Assembly (NCBI GenBank): GCA_016218345.1
Contig: JACREH010000117.1
Coordinates: 1-45,941, forward strand
Reading direction: 5' to 3'
DNA from: Gammaproteobacteria bacterium
GTDB lineage: Bacteria; Pseudomonadota; Gammaproteobacteria; Acidiferrobacterales; UBA6901
DNA: 45,941 bases
Below the pieces are notes generated by a model. It made no database searches. It had not been told where the DNA came from and was given only the letters and a program-made list of their open reading frames with translations. A program made the translations under genes and the position numbers. Numbering within the stretch: the stretch's first letter is position 1; each line of letters opens with the position of its first letter. This document shows, one piece after another, positions 24,130 to 36,620 of this stretch.

Positions 24130-24765
24130 ATGTCCGCGAATTCCGCGCAGTTATTGAAATCCTTGCAAACCGGCCTGCAAACACTGGGGCTGGAACTGGC
24201 GCCAGCGACCCAGGAAAAACTCATTGGTTATATAGAGTTGCTGGCCAAATGGAATCAGGCCTATAACCTCACGGCGGTGCGCGACCCCGGGCAGATGGTC
24301 GCCCGCCATCTGCTCGACAGCCTGGCGATCCTGCCGTGGGTGCGCGGGCCGCGGGTGCTCGATATCGGCAGTGGCGCCGGCCTGCCGGGAATTCCACTGG
24401 CGCTGGCGCGGCCGGACCTTCGGTTTGTGGTGCTCGACAGCAACGCCAAAAAAACCCGGTTTCTGGTCCAGGCCGTGGCCGAACTCGGCCTGAAAAACGT
24501 CGAGGTGGTCAACAGCCGGGTGGAAAACTACCGGCCGGCCGCGCCATTCGACACGCTCATCGCTCGCGCCTTCGCCGGGATTGCTGATATGCTGAGCGCG
24601 AGCGCGCCGTTGTGCGCGCCCGGCGGCCGCTGGCTCGCCATGAAGGGTGTATACCCGCAACAGGAGCTGGCGGCGATCCCGCCGGGTTACCGGACCGAGA
24701 CCCGACGACTGCAGGTCCCGGGGCTGGACGCGGAACGGCATGTGGTGATCATCGTACCGCAGTGA
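24130..24765 (+). CDS. rsmG: 16S rRNA G527 N7-methyltransferase
   Basis: 211 residues from the ATG at 24130; the longer track ORF (23656) is an extension across mnmG in another frame. SAM-dependent methyltransferase of G527 in 16S rRNA. Rossmann motif I VLDIGSGAGLPGIPLA and motif IV region LIARAFA are clear, and WNQAYNLTAVRDP is characteristic of RsmG. The stop overlaps a GTG that could start parA. Confidence 0.96.
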   Translation: MSANSAQLLKSLQTGLQTLGLELAPATQEKLIGYIELLAKWNQAYNLTAVRDPGQMVARHLLDSLAILPWVRGPRVLDIGSGAGLPGIPLALARPDLRFVVLDSNAKKTRFLVQAVAELGLKNVEVVNSRVENYRPAAPFDTLIARAFAGIADMLSASAPLCAPGGRWLAMKGVYPQQELAAIPPGYRTETRRLQVPGLDAERHVVIIVPQ

Positions 24766-24779
24766 ATTCAGTGACCGAC

Positions 24780-25547
24780 ATGGCCAAGATACTGGCGATT
24801 ACCAATCAAAAGGGCGGGGTCGGCAAGACCACCACCAGCATCAACCTCGCCGCCTCGCTCGCCAAGACCCGCCGGCGGGTGCTGCTGATCGACATCGATC
24901 CGCAGGGTAACGCCACCATGGGCAGCGGCGTCAACAAGGCCGAACTGACCAACAGCGTGTATCAGGTGCTGATCGGCATCGCCCCGGCCGCGCAGGCGCG
25001 CGTGACCGTCGAGGGCGGTTACGACTTGATACCGGCCAACAGCGACCTGAGCGGCGCCGAGATCGAGCTCATCAATCTCGACCGGCGCGAACGCCGGTTG
25101 CGCGGCGCGCTCGAAGAGATCCGCGCCGATTACGATTACATCCTGATCGATTGCCCGCCGGCCCTCAACCTGTTGACGGTGAACGCGCTGGTGGCGGCGC
25201 ACGCGGTGTTGATTCCGATGCAATGCGAGTATTATGCGCTCGAGGGACTGACGGCGCTGGTCGGCACGATCCGCAAGGTGCGCGAATCCTTGAATCCGCA
25301 ACTGCAAATCGAAGGGCTGTTGCGCACCATGTACGATCCGCGCAATACTTTGGCTACCGAGGTGTCGGCGCAACTGCGCCAGCACTTCGGCGACAAGCTT
25401 TACCGCACCATCATTCCGCGCAATGTGCGGCTGGCGGAGGCGCCGAGTTACGGCAAACCGGTGATCAGTTACGATATGCAATCCAAGGGTGCCCAAGCCT
25501 ATCTGGCCCTGGCCGGAGAAATTTTGCGACGTGAGCGGGCGGCATAA
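24780..25547 (+). CDS. parA: Chromosome partitioning ATPase ParA (Soj)
   Basis: 255 residues from the ATG at 24780 (MAKILAITNQKGGVGKTT). An in-frame GTG at 24762 overlapping the rsmG stop would add six residues. Deviant Walker A KGGVGKTT, Walker A' region VLLIDIDPQGNATMGSG, and Walker B YILIDCPPAL. It works with ParB and parS (two sites near 8800) to segregate newly replicated origins. parB follows after 42 bases that contain repeat motif C. Confidence 0.96.
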   Translation: MAKILAITNQKGGVGKTTTSINLAASLAKTRRRVLLIDIDPQGNATMGSGVNKAELTNSVYQVLIGIAPAAQARVTVEGGYDLIPANSDLSGAEIELINLDRRERRLRGALEEIRADYDYILIDCPPALNLLTVNALVAAHAVLIPMQCEYYALEGLTALVGTIRKVRESLNPQLQIEGLLRTMYDPRNTLATEVSAQLRQHFGDKLYRTIIPRNVRLAEAPSYGKPVISYDMQSKGAQAYLALAGEILRRERAA

Positions 25548-25554
25548 CATCTAG

Positions 25555-25585
25555 GGAAAGCAGGCTTGCACAAAATTAGCCATAA
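25555..25585 (+). repeat. Dispersed motif C, copy 2
   Basis: GGAAAGCAGGCTTGCACAAA then ATTAGCCAT fills the parA-parB gap almost completely, ending 5 bases before the parB start, so any parB ribosome-binding site lies inside it. See copies at 21206 and 29909. Confidence 0.6.
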
Positions 25586-25589
25586 CTAA

Positions 25590-26468
25590 ATGACGGCAAT
25601 GGCCAGTAAATTGACCAGCAAAAAACCGCGTCTCGGGCGCGGTCTGGACGCGCTGCTCGGCGGCGCGCTCGCGCCCGCGAGCGGCGCCAAGGAAGAGTTG
25701 CGCCGCCTGCCGCTGGAGATCCTGCAGCGCGGTAAATACCAGCCGCGCAGCCACATGAGCATGGAGGCGCTCGAAGACCTGGCCAGCTCGATTAAGGCCC
25801 AGGGCGTGGTGCAGCCGATCGTGGTGCGCGAAATCGAGGACGGCCGCTACGAGATTGTCGCCGGCGAGCGCCGTTGGCGGGCCGCGCAGATGGCCGGGCT
25901 CGAGACCATCCCGGCGGTAGTGCGCAGCATACCCGACGAGGCCGCGATCGCCATCGCGCTCATCGAGAATATCCAGCGCGAGAATCTGAACCCGGTCGAA
26001 GAGGCCAGCGCGCTGCAGCGCCTGATCGACGAATTCGGCATGACCCACCAGCAAACCGCCGAAAGCGTCGGCCGCTCGCGCGCCGCCGTCACCAATCTGC
26101 TGCGGCTGCTGACGCTCAACGCCGACGTGCGCCAGATGCTCGAGGAGGCCAAGATGGACATGGGCCATGCGCGCGCGCTCCTGGCCCTGACCGGCCCGAA
26201 GCAGAGCCAGGTGGCCCAGCAGGTGGTGGACAAGGGGCTGTCGGTGCGCGAAACCGAGAACCTGGTGCGCCGCCTGCTCGAACGCCCGGCCCCCACCCAG
26301 GCCGCCCGCCAGGCCCTCAACCCCGATATCCGCGACCTGCAGGAAACGCTGTCCGAGAAGCTCGGCGCGCGCGTGCACATCCAGCACGGCCCGCGTGGGC
26401 ACGGCAAACTGGTGATCGAATACCACAGCCTGGACGAGTTGGACGGCATTTTGGCGCGTATCCGTTAA
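25590..26468 (+). CDS. parB: Chromosome partitioning protein ParB (Spo0J)
   Basis: 292 residues. N-terminal RLGRGLDALLGG, then the CTPase/parS-clamp domain with IVVREIEDGRYEIVAGERRWRAA, the ENIQRENLNPVEEA motif, a helix-turn-helix (HQQTAESVGRSRAAVTNLLRLL) and a C-terminal dimerisation domain. It binds the parS sites in the dnaN-gyrB gap. The ATG at 25590 or 25599 may be used; no clear Shine-Dalgarno for either. Confidence 0.96.
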   Translation: MTAMASKLTSKKPRLGRGLDALLGGALAPASGAKEELRRLPLEILQRGKYQPRSHMSMEALEDLASSIKAQGVVQPIVVREIEDGRYEIVAGERRWRAAQMAGLETIPAVVRSIPDEAAIAIALIENIQRENLNPVEEASALQRLIDEFGMTHQQTAESVGRSRAAVTNLLRLLTLNADVRQMLEEAKMDMGHARALLALTGPKQSQVAQQVVDKGLSVRETENLVRRLLERPAPTQAARQALNPDIRDLQETLSEKLGARVHIQHGPRGHGKLVIEYHSLDELDGILARIR

Positions 26469-26546
26469 CCAAGCCGACCAACGGCGTTAAAAATGTCCGG
26501 CCGGGCATTGAAATATCCCCGAAAGTTCATTTAACTTATAAGGACT

Positions 26547-26563
26547 GCGCCCGCCCCGGGCGC
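26547..26563 (+). other. GC-rich hairpin upstream of the Sel1 gene
   Basis: GCGCCCG / CGGGCGC with a 3-base loop, about 30 bases before the start codon. There is no T-run, so it is probably a 5' UTR structure or incidental. Confidence 0.3.
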
Positions 26564-26590
26564 GCTCGCTACCGAGAACAGGAGACAGGC

Positions 26591-26938
26591 ATGAAGCTAG
26601 GCTCGATTCTACCGGCCGCGGTGCTCGCGGCGCTGCTGCCGCTCGGCGTCGCCGCCGGCGTGGACAAAACCGCCGGCCTCAAGGAGATTCGCGAGGCCGC
26701 CCAACAGGGCGACGCCGAGGCGCAACTGGAACTCGGTATCCTCTACGAATTCGGCTATGGCATGGCCAACAACCAGATCGCCGCGCTCGCCTGGTACAGC
26801 GTGGCGGCCAAGCAGGGCCAGCAAAAAGCCGCGGCGCGCGCCGAGCTGCTGAAAAAGCGCCTGTCGCCGGCCGACATCGACAAGGCCGACAGCATGAGCG
26901 CCAAGCTGCCCGGCAAGCAACCGGCGACCGCGAAATAG
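26591..26938 (+). CDS. Small exported Sel1-repeat protein
   Basis: 115 residues; the track reports only longer frames across it. The start is fixed by an AGGAGA Shine-Dalgarno ending 5 bases before the ATG. A signal peptide is likely (MKLGSILPAAVLAALLPLGVAAG). The mature part contains one and a half Sel1/TPR-like repeats: REAAQQGDAEAQLELGILYEFGYG and NNQIAALAWYSVAAKQGQQKA. Sel1 repeats mediate protein contacts; the partner is not evident. It is bounded downstream by a clear terminator, so it is probably monocistronic or the end of the parAB unit. Confidence 0.85.
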   Translation: MKLGSILPAAVLAALLPLGVAAGVDKTAGLKEIREAAQQGDAEAQLELGILYEFGYGMANNQIAALAWYSVAAKQGQQKAAARAELLKKRLSPADIDKADSMSAKLPGKQPATAK

Positions 26939-26956
26939 TCCGACTGGATTCCCGTT

Positions 26957-26987
26957 GCGGCCACCGGCGTGGCCGCAGGTTGTTTTT
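26957..26987 (+). terminator. Rho-independent terminator after the Sel1 gene
   Basis: Perfect 8-bp stem GCGGCCAC / GTGGCCGC with loop CGGC, followed by AGGTTGTTTTT. It lies 18 bases after the stop codon at 26938. Confidence 0.85.
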
Positions 26988-27048
26988 CCCGCCCGCCCGC
27001 CCGCAAATTTCCGGTAAGCCTTCCCCGCGCCGCACCGCGCGGTTTCCG

Positions 27049-27054
27049 TACAAT
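27049..27054 (+). promoter_or_regulatory. Possible -10 of the MFS gene (TACAAT)
   Basis: TACAAT ends 8 bases before the ATG at 27063. If functional, transcription would start at or next to the start codon, giving a leaderless mRNA. No clear -35 was found. Confidence 0.35.
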
Positions 27055-27062
27055 ACGCAGCC

Positions 27063-28484
27063 ATGAAGTCGCGCGCCTATTCGAACGACCCGACGGTGGC
27101 GCGCACGCTGCGCTATGCGGTGCGCGACGGCGTGGCGTATTCGATCATGAACGGCGCCGGCGAAATTTATTTTTCCGCGTACGCGCTGCTGCTCAAGGCC
27201 ACCACCACCCAGATCGCGTTCCTGGCCGCCTTCCCGCCGTTGCTCGGATCGTTCGCGCAATTGTTCGCCGCCTGGCTGGAGCGCCGTCTCGGCCGGCGCA
27301 AGGCGATCATCGTCGCCGGCGTGTTCGGGCAGGTGCTGGTGTGGCTGCCGATGATCTGGCTGCCGTACGTGTTTCCCGAGCACGCCGTGGTGATTTTGAT
27401 CCTGTGCGTGGTGTGGTATTACGCGAGCGGCAATCTGGCCAGCCCGGCGTGGACCAGCCTCATGGGCGATCTCGTGCCGGAACGCAAACGCGGGCGCTAT
27501 TTCGGCCAGCGCACCCGCTACATGAGCCTGACGGCGTTTATCGCCCTGGTCGCGGCCGGGGGCGTGTTGCACTTCTGGGAATTGCGCGATGAGACGCGCG
27601 TCGGTTTCTTGATCGTCTTCAGCGTGGCGGCGCTGGCGCGCGCCTATTCGCTGGCGCAAATCACCCGCATGATCGAGCCGCCCTACCGGTCGCCGCCGGC
27701 CGCGCGCCTGTTCGCGTCCGGCTGGTGGCGGCGCCCGCCGTCCTCGGATTTCGCGCGCTTCGTGTGGTTCTTCGGCTTGATGAATTTCGCGGCGGTGATC
27801 GCCGCGCCGTTTTTCACCGTTTACATGCTGCGCGATCTGCAGTTCAGCTATCTGGAATTCACCGCCGCCATCGCCACCTCGGTGCTGGCCCAGTTCCTGA
27901 CGCTGGCGCTGTGGGGGCGGTTGTGCGACGTGTTCGGCAATCGCCGGGTGCTGGCCGTGACCGGCGCGCTGATTCCGGTGTTGCCGGCGCTGTGGCTGGT
28001 ATCGACCGAGTTCTGGTACATCGTCGCCATCCAGGTGATCGCCGGCGTTTCCTGGGCGGGGTTCAGCCTCGGCACCAGCAATTTTATCTACGATCTCGCC
28101 CCGGCCGAGCGCCGCGCCCAGTACATGGCCGTGCATGGCGTCGGCGCCAACCTCGGCATCTTCGCCGGCGCGTTGCTGGGCGGCTATTTGAGCGCCGTGC
28201 TGCCCGACACGCTGGCGCTGGCCGGCGCGACCATCGAGTGGCCGAGCAATCTGTGCTGGGTGTTTTTGGTGTCGAGCCTGGTGCGCGCGGCGGTGGCGCT
28301 CGCTTTTATCCCGCGGTTGCGCGAGCTGCGAGCGGTGCGGCCGATCTCGGTCGGGCAACTGGTGTTCCGCGTGTCCGGCTTTCACGCGCTCGCCGGGCTG
28401 TTGTTCGATCTGACGGGTCCGCGCCGCCGGGCGCGTCGGGCCAAGCGTGCCGTCGCGGAGCAATCCGCGCGTGCCGGCGGTTGA
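27063..28484 (+). CDS. Major facilitator superfamily transporter
   Basis: 473 residues with about 11-12 hydrophobic segments (for example IAFLAAFPPLLGSFAQLFAAW, AVVILILCVVWYY, FFGLMNFAAVIAAPFFTVYML, LSAVLPDTLALAGA). The MFS loop motif appears as RRLGRRKAIIVAG between helices 2 and 3 and again as LCDVFGNRRVLAVTG in the second half. The substrate cannot be deduced. There is no Shine-Dalgarno at the ATG. It stands alone between a terminator and the atp promoter. Confidence 0.85.
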   Translation: MKSRAYSNDPTVARTLRYAVRDGVAYSIMNGAGEIYFSAYALLLKATTTQIAFLAAFPPLLGSFAQLFAAWLERRLGRRKAIIVAGVFGQVLVWLPMIWLPYVFPEHAVVILILCVVWYYASGNLASPAWTSLMGDLVPERKRGRYFGQRTRYMSLTAFIALVAAGGVLHFWELRDETRVGFLIVFSVAALARAYSLAQITRMIEPPYRSPPAARLFASGWWRRPPSSDFARFVWFFGLMNFAAVIAAPFFTVYMLRDLQFSYLEFTAAIATSVLAQFLTLALWGRLCDVFGNRRVLAVTGALIPVLPALWLVSTEFWYIVAIQVIAGVSWAGFSLGTSNFIYDLAPAERRAQYMAVHGVGANLGIFAGALLGGYLSAVLPDTLALAGATIEWPSNLCWVFLVSSLVRAAVALAFIPRLRELRAVRPISVGQLVFRVSGFHALAGLLFDLTGPRRRARRAKRAVAEQSARAGG

Positions 28485-28515
28485 TGATTCGATAACGCCG
28501 GTTTATCGGCCTATA

Positions 28516-28544
28516 TTGACCACTCAATGGGCCGTCAGTATACT
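28516..28544 (+). promoter_or_regulatory. Sigma-70 promoter of the atp operon
   Basis: TTGACC (28516-28521), exactly 17 bases, TATACT (28539-28544). Predicted transcription start near 28551, about 63 bases before the atpI start. It lies just after the MFS gene stop and is the best promoter in the window by hexamer match. Confidence 0.8.
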
Positions 28545-28613
28545 TCGCGGCCTTTGCCACGCCCCGCCAGCGCCGTTCGGATGGGGCGGCAAGGCGGTCG
28601 CAAGGACAATCAC

Positions 28614-28994
28614 GTGGGTGCAGCTGCCGACGAATTTACCAGCGGGTTGCGCCGGGTGGTCGTAACCCAGCTGCTGCTGACCGCGTTGTTGGCCGCCGGG
28701 TTTTTCGCGTTTCAAGACCGGTCGGCGGGCCTGGCCGCCGGCTACGGTGGGGCGGTCACGGCGCTGATCAGCGCGTGGCTGGGGTGGCGGATGAAGACCG
28801 CCACCCGCTCGGCGCGGCGCATGGCCGTGGCCGGACTCGGGGGGCTTTATCTCGCCAATCTCACCCGCTACGCATTGGCCTTTTTGCTGTTGGCCTTCGG
28901 CTTGGGTGTGTTGAAGCTTTCCCCGATACCGCTCGTGATCGCGTTTGTCGTCACCCAGTTTGGATTTGTGAGCGCCGCCTGGCGGCCGAAATAG
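28614..28994 (+). CDS. atpI: ATP synthase subunit I
   Basis: 126 residues from the GTG at 28614, which has AAGGA 7 bases upstream. The track start at 28527 lies upstream of the predicted transcription start, so it cannot be right if the promoter is. Four hydrophobic helices (VVVTQLLLTALLAAGFFAF, AAGYGGAVTALISAWLGW, LTRYALAFLLLAFGLGV, IPLVIAFVVTQFGFV). AtpI assists c-ring assembly. First gene of the atp operon, with the usual order I-B-E-F-H-A-G-D-C. Confidence 0.85.
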   Translation: MGAAADEFTSGLRRVVVTQLLLTALLAAGFFAFQDRSAGLAAGYGGAVTALISAWLGWRMKTATRSARRMAVAGLGGLYLANLTRYALAFLLLAFGLGVLKLSPIPLVIAFVVTQFGFVSAAWRPK

Positions 28995-29003
28995 ACACGA
29001 TGA

Positions 29004-30212
<1,209 letters not shown>

Positions 30213-30258
30213 GGGCGGGTTTGAAACCCGGCCGCTACGTAGATTCCGGAGCACGCGC

Positions 30259-30729
30259 ATGAATATCACCGCAACCCTGATCGGACAGTCGATCGCGTTC
30301 TTCCTGTTCGTGTGGTTCTGCATGAAGTTCGTGTGGCCGCCGATCATGAAGGCGCTCGACCAGCGCAAGAAGACCATCGCCGACGGCCTGGCGGCCGCCG
30401 AGAAAGGCCGGCACGAGCTGGAGCTGGGGCACAAGAAGGCGCTCGAGACCATCAAGAAGGCCAAGGGCGACGCCGCCGAGGTCATCGCACTCGCCGAGAA
30501 GCGCGCCGCCGAGATTGCCGACGAGGCCAAGCAGCAGGCCAAGGCCGAGGCCGAGCGTATCGTGACCGCGGCGCGTGCCGACATCGAGCAGGAGGTCAAC
30601 CGCGCGCGCGAACATCTGCGCGCCGCCGTGGCCGAGCTGGCCGTGACCGGCGCGGCGCGCATCCTCGAAAAGGAAGTGGACGCCAAGGCGCACGCCAAGC
30701 TGCTCGACGCCGTGGTCAAACAACTCTAG
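30259..30729 (+). CDS. atpF: ATP synthase subunit b (Fo)
   Basis: 156-residue peripheral stalk subunit. A single N-terminal helix ([22 protein letters not shown]) is followed by a long charged coiled coil (about 30-140). Length identical to E. coli subunit b. One b gene only, so the stalk should be a b2 homodimer. Confidence 0.97.
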   Translation: MNITATLIGQSIAFFLFVWFCMKFVWPPIMKALDQRKKTIADGLAAAEKGRHELELGHKKALETIKKAKGDAAEVIALAEKRAAEIADEAKQQAKAEAERIVTAARADIEQEVNRAREHLRAAVAELAVTGAARILEKEVDAKAHAKLLDAVVKQL

Positions 30730-30738
30730 GGACGCGCC

Positions 30739-31275
30739 GTGGCCGAAAAACAAACCGCCGCCCGGCCGTACGCCGAAGCCGCCTTCCAATTCGCCCGGGA
30801 GCGCAACGCGCTTCCGGCCTGGTCGGAGATGCTTGCTTATATTAAGACGGTGGCGGCCGACGAGAACATGGCGCGGCTGGCGGCCGATCCGCGCGTCGAT
30901 CAGGCACGCTTGCTGGGTCTTTTCCTGGATGTGTGCGGCAGGCAGGTCGACGCCGAAGCCGCCAATTTCGTGCGGCTGGTGATCGAGAACCGCCGCCTCG
31001 GCCTGTTGCCCGACATCGCCGCGCAATTCGAACAACTGAAGGCCGCGGCCGAACGCCGGGTCGAGGCCAGTGTGCTGTCGGCGTACGTGCTCGACGCCGA
31101 TCAGGTTGCAGGTTTGGAGCAGGCGCTCACGCGCAAGCTCGGCCGGGACGTGCGGCTGAGCGCGCAGGTGGACAAGTCGCTGGTCGGCGGCGTCGTGATC
31201 CGCGCCGGCGACCTGGTCATCGACGGGTCGGTGCGCGGACGGCTCGCCGACCTCGCGAGCCACTTAAGCCGGTAG
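30739..31275 (+). CDS. atpH: ATP synthase subunit delta (F1)
   Basis: 178 residues, starting at GTG (30739). The N-terminal ARPYAEAAFQFARE and the C-terminal VDKSLVGGVVIRAGDLVIDGSVRGRL are diagnostic. Connects subunit b to the top of the F1 hexamer. The 9-base distance from atpF implies coupling. Confidence 0.96.
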   Translation: MAEKQTAARPYAEAAFQFARERNALPAWSEMLAYIKTVAADENMARLAADPRVDQARLLGLFLDVCGRQVDAEAANFVRLVIENRRLGLLPDIAAQFEQLKAAAERRVEASVLSAYVLDADQVAGLEQALTRKLGRDVRLSAQVDKSLVGGVVIRAGDLVIDGSVRGRLADLASHLSR

Positions 31276-31289
31276 CTGTAAAATCATAT

Positions 31290-31384
31290 CCGCAGATAAA
31301 CGCAGATGTTAATAATGATGAACGCCGATTTAATTTTTTGTTCCATCTGCTGCAATCCGTGGTTCTATCCGCGTTTATCTGCGG
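31290..31384. repeat. Hairpin repeat A, copy 1 (atpH-atpA gap)
   Basis: Bounded by a perfect 14-base inverted repeat CCGCAGATAAACGC / GCGTTTATCTGCGG, with further internal similarity (CGCAGAT, CATCTGC). It fills most of the 143-base gap. The second copy lies between atpG and atpD. Confidence 0.85.
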
Positions 31385-31418
31385 CTAACAATCATTTTTA
31401 CATTTTGGGGATGCACCC

Positions 31419-32960
<1,542 letters not shown>

Positions 32961-32973
32961 TCGAGAAGACAGT

Positions 32974-33060
32974 ATTGAGTTATGAGTGATTAGTTATAAG
33001 TTAGGGTTGCGCGTGTAGCGCGCCCCATAACTAAGCACTTAAAACTTAAAACTTTAAACT
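32974..33060. repeat. Hairpin repeat B, copy 1 (atpA-atpG gap)
   Basis: AT-rich arms (GAGTTATGAGTGATTAGTTA ... TAACTAAGCACTTAAAACTT) around a GC centre GCGCGTGTAGCGCGC. It shares TTATAAGTT, TAACTAAGCACTT and AACTTAAAACT with copy 2. It ends 11 bases before the atpG start. Confidence 0.85.
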
Positions 33061-33071
33061 GACTTAAATAT

Positions 33072-33938
33072 ATGGCCGTCGGCAAAGAAATACGCAAACA
33101 GATCAAGAGCATCCAGAACACGCAGAAGATCACGCGTGCCATGGAGATGGTCGCGGCCAGCAAGATGCGCCGCGCCCAGGAGCGCATGCAGGCCGCGCGC
33201 CCGTACGCCCACAAGATCCGCAACGTCGTGAGCCATTTGCACTACGCCCACCCGGAATACAAGCACCCGTTCGTGATCGGGCGCGAGGCCAGGCGTATCG
33301 GCATGATCCTGACGACCTCGGATCGCGGCCTATGCGGCGGCCTGAACACCAATCTGCTGCGCACCGCGCTGATCGAGATGAAGGCCTGGCACGACCAGAA
33401 GATCGACGTCGACATGTGCACCATCGGCAGCAAGGGCTTCATGTTCAGCAAGCGTATCGGCGGCAACATCCTGTCGCACGTGTCGCACCTCGGCGACAGC
33501 CCGCGCATCGAGGACCTGATCGGCACGGTCAAGGTCATGCTCGACGCCTACACCGAGGGCAAGGTCGACCGGCTGTACCTGGTATACAACCGCTTCGTGA
33601 ACACCATGACGCAGCAGCCGGTGATCGAGCAATTGCTGCCGCTGCCGGCCTCGGCGACCGAGGCCGAGGAGCTCAAGCATCACTGGGATTATATCTACGA
33701 GCCGGACGCGCGCGAGGTGCTGGACGACCTGCTGACGCGCTACATCGAATCGCTGGTCTATCACGGCGTCGCCGAGAATCAGGCCTGCGAGCAGAGCGCG
33801 CGCATGGTGGCGATGAAGTCGGCATCAGACAACGCCGGCACGCTGATCGACGAACTGAAACTGAAGTACAACAAGGCCCGGCAGGCGGCGATCACCCAGG
33901 AAATCTCCGAGATCGTCGGTGGCGCCGCGGCGGTTTGA
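33072..33938 (+). CDS. atpG: ATP synthase subunit gamma (F1)
   Basis: 288 residues, the central rotor stalk. N-terminal coiled-coil strand [20 protein letters not shown] and C-terminal strand [29 protein letters not shown] in the globular part. There is no recognisable Shine-Dalgarno before the ATG: the region is AT-rich sequence next to repeat B. Confidence 0.98.
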   Translation: MAVGKEIRKQIKSIQNTQKITRAMEMVAASKMRRAQERMQAARPYAHKIRNVVSHLHYAHPEYKHPFVIGREARRIGMILTTSDRGLCGGLNTNLLRTALIEMKAWHDQKIDVDMCTIGSKGFMFSKRIGGNILSHVSHLGDSPRIEDLIGTVKVMLDAYTEGKVDRLYLVYNRFVNTMTQQPVIEQLLPLPASATEAEELKHHWDYIYEPDAREVLDDLLTRYIESLVYHGVAENQACEQSARMVAMKSASDNAGTLIDELKLKYNKARQAAITQEISEIVGGAAAV

Positions 33939-33948
33939 TATGAATTCG

Positions 33949-34050
33949 GAACGCAGATGAACGCGGATCACAACGCCGATAAACGCAGATAAATTAACTC
34001 GAAAAAAAATCTGCGTTCATCTTTATTATGAATCTGCGTTTATCTGCGGA
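33949..34050. repeat. Hairpin repeat A, copy 2 (atpG-atpD gap)
   Basis: Perfect inverted repeat GATAAACGCAGAT (33978-33990) / ATCTGCGTTTATC (34032-34044), plus a second nested pair (ACGCAGATGAA / TTCATCT). TTTATCTGCGG at the right end is identical to that of copy 1. Confidence 0.85.
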
Positions 34051-34077
34051 AAAAGATTTTACTTTTTGAGGCACTGA

Positions 34078-35457
<1,380 letters not shown>

Positions 35458-35462
35458 CAGCA

Positions 35463-35552
35463 GTTGTTAGTGATAAGTGATGAGTTATAAGTTGATGTTG
35501 CGCGCGCCGCGCGCATCCTTAACTAAGCACTTATAACTTAGAACTTAAAACT
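35463..35552. repeat. Hairpin repeat B, copy 2 (atpD-atpC gap)
   Basis: GTTAGTGATAAGTGATGAGT ... GC-rich perfect palindromic centre TGCGCGCGCCGCGCGCA ... TAACTAAGCACTTATAACTT. It ends 11 bases before the atpC start. Confidence 0.85.
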
Positions 35553-35563
35553 GGTTTTAAAAT

Positions 35564-35986
35564 ATGGCCATGACCCTACACGTCGACATCGTATCCGCCG
35601 AGAAGGAGATCTACTCCGGAAAGGCCGAGATGGTGTTCGCGCCGCTCGTGACCGGCGAGGTCGGTGTGCTGCCGCGCCATGCGCCGCTGCTGGCGCGCAT
35701 GAAGGCCGGCGAGGTGCGGGTGCGCACCGAGAGCAACGAGGATCTATACTTCTACGTATCGGGGGGGCTGCTGGAGGTCCAGCCGTACGTGGTGACGGTG
35801 CTGGCCGACACTGCGTTGCGCGCCAAGGACCTCGACGAGGCCGCGGCGTTGCAGGCCAAGGAGCGCGCCGAAGACGCGCTCAAGAACCGCCAGGCCAATA
35901 TCGACTACGCCAAGGCCCAGGCCGAGCTTGCCGAGGCGGTCGCGCAACTGCGCGCCATCAAGCGTCTGCGCGAGAAGACCAGGTAG
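35564..35986 (+). CDS. atpC: ATP synthase subunit epsilon (F1)
   Basis: 140 residues. N-terminal beta-sandwich ([64 protein letters not shown]) and a C-terminal helical hairpin that can inhibit F1. No Shine-Dalgarno is visible before the ATG, which lies next to repeat B. Last gene of the atp operon. Confidence 0.96.
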   Translation: MAMTLHVDIVSAEKEIYSGKAEMVFAPLVTGEVGVLPRHAPLLARMKAGEVRVRTESNEDLYFYVSGGLLEVQPYVVTVLADTALRAKDLDEAAALQAKERAEDALKNRQANIDYAKAQAELAEAVAQLRAIKRLREKTR

Positions 35987-36015
35987 TCCACGTCCCCCGG
36001 CGGCGGGGTCGCGGC

Positions 36016-36519
36016 ATGAGGTCCGTTATGTCCTATCCGGTGGTCGAAGCAGGCAAGGTCGTGTCGCTCAGCTACGTGCTGCGCAACGAGCGCGACCAGA
36101 TCGTCGAATACAGCGACGTGCCGATCGCCTACGTGCACGGTGCCGGCAGCGATCTGTTTCCCGAGATCGAGCGGGCGGTCGAGGGCTGCGGCGTCGGTGA
36201 CAAGATCACCGTCAGCCTCTCGCCCGAGCAGGCGTTCGGCGCGCGCAACCCGGAGCTCGCCTTCAGCGACGACGTCGAGAATGTCCCGCCCGAGCTGCGC
36301 CGCCTCGGCACCCAGCTCGAGGCCCAAAACGCCAAGGGCGAGACCCTGACCTTCGTGGTCACGCACATGGAAGGCGGGCGGCTGACGGTCGACGCCAATC
36401 ATCCGCTCGCCGGCCAGCGCGTGACCTTCGCAGTGACGGTGTGCGAGATCCGCGACGCCACCCCCGAGGAACTCCGCTCCGGCCGGCCGGACGCCTCGCT
36501 CAGCCCGCCGCTGCAATAG
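36016..36519 (+). CDS. FKBP-type peptidyl-prolyl isomerase, SlyD-like
   Basis: 167 residues (163 if the ATG at 36028 is used). Two-domain SlyD-type layout: FKBP strands (VVSLSYVLRNERDQIVEYS), an inserted IF domain between about 75 and 130, and the return strand DANHPLAGQRVTFAVTVCEI, where NHPLAGQ is the family signature. The His/Cys-rich metal-binding tail of E. coli SlyD is absent. It probably catalyses proline isomerisation and chaperones folding in the cytoplasm. It lies 29 bases after atpC. Confidence 0.92.
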   Translation: MRSVMSYPVVEAGKVVSLSYVLRNERDQIVEYSDVPIAYVHGAGSDLFPEIERAVEGCGVGDKITVSLSPEQAFGARNPELAFSDDVENVPPELRRLGTQLEAQNAKGETLTFVVTHMEGGRLTVDANHPLAGQRVTFAVTVCEIRDATPEELRSGRPDASLSPPLQ

Positions 36520-36585
36520 ACTTGCCCAAGCGGGGGCGCATATCTAGTCACCGTCCCGCCGTGTCCGGTCGGAAGGCGCGCGGTC

Positions 36586-36591
36586 TATAAT
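36586..36591 (+). promoter_or_regulatory. -10 element of glmU (TATAAT)
   Basis: A perfect consensus TATAAT 29 bases before the glmU GTG. No recognisable -35 at 16-18 bases, so it may need an activator or be weak. Confidence 0.5.
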
Positions 36592-36620
36592 CAGCCATCG
36601 ATCCGCATTCGAGCGCCAGC

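Noticed and set aside
26679-28463. 594-residue minus-strand ORF
   Set aside because: Antisense to the Sel1 and MFS genes and crosses a clear terminator; composition of a shadow frame.
31290-31384. Rho-independent terminator between atpH and atpA
   Set aside because: The hairpin has long distant arms and no T-run, and the same element recurs between atpG and atpD; a repeat element is the better reading.
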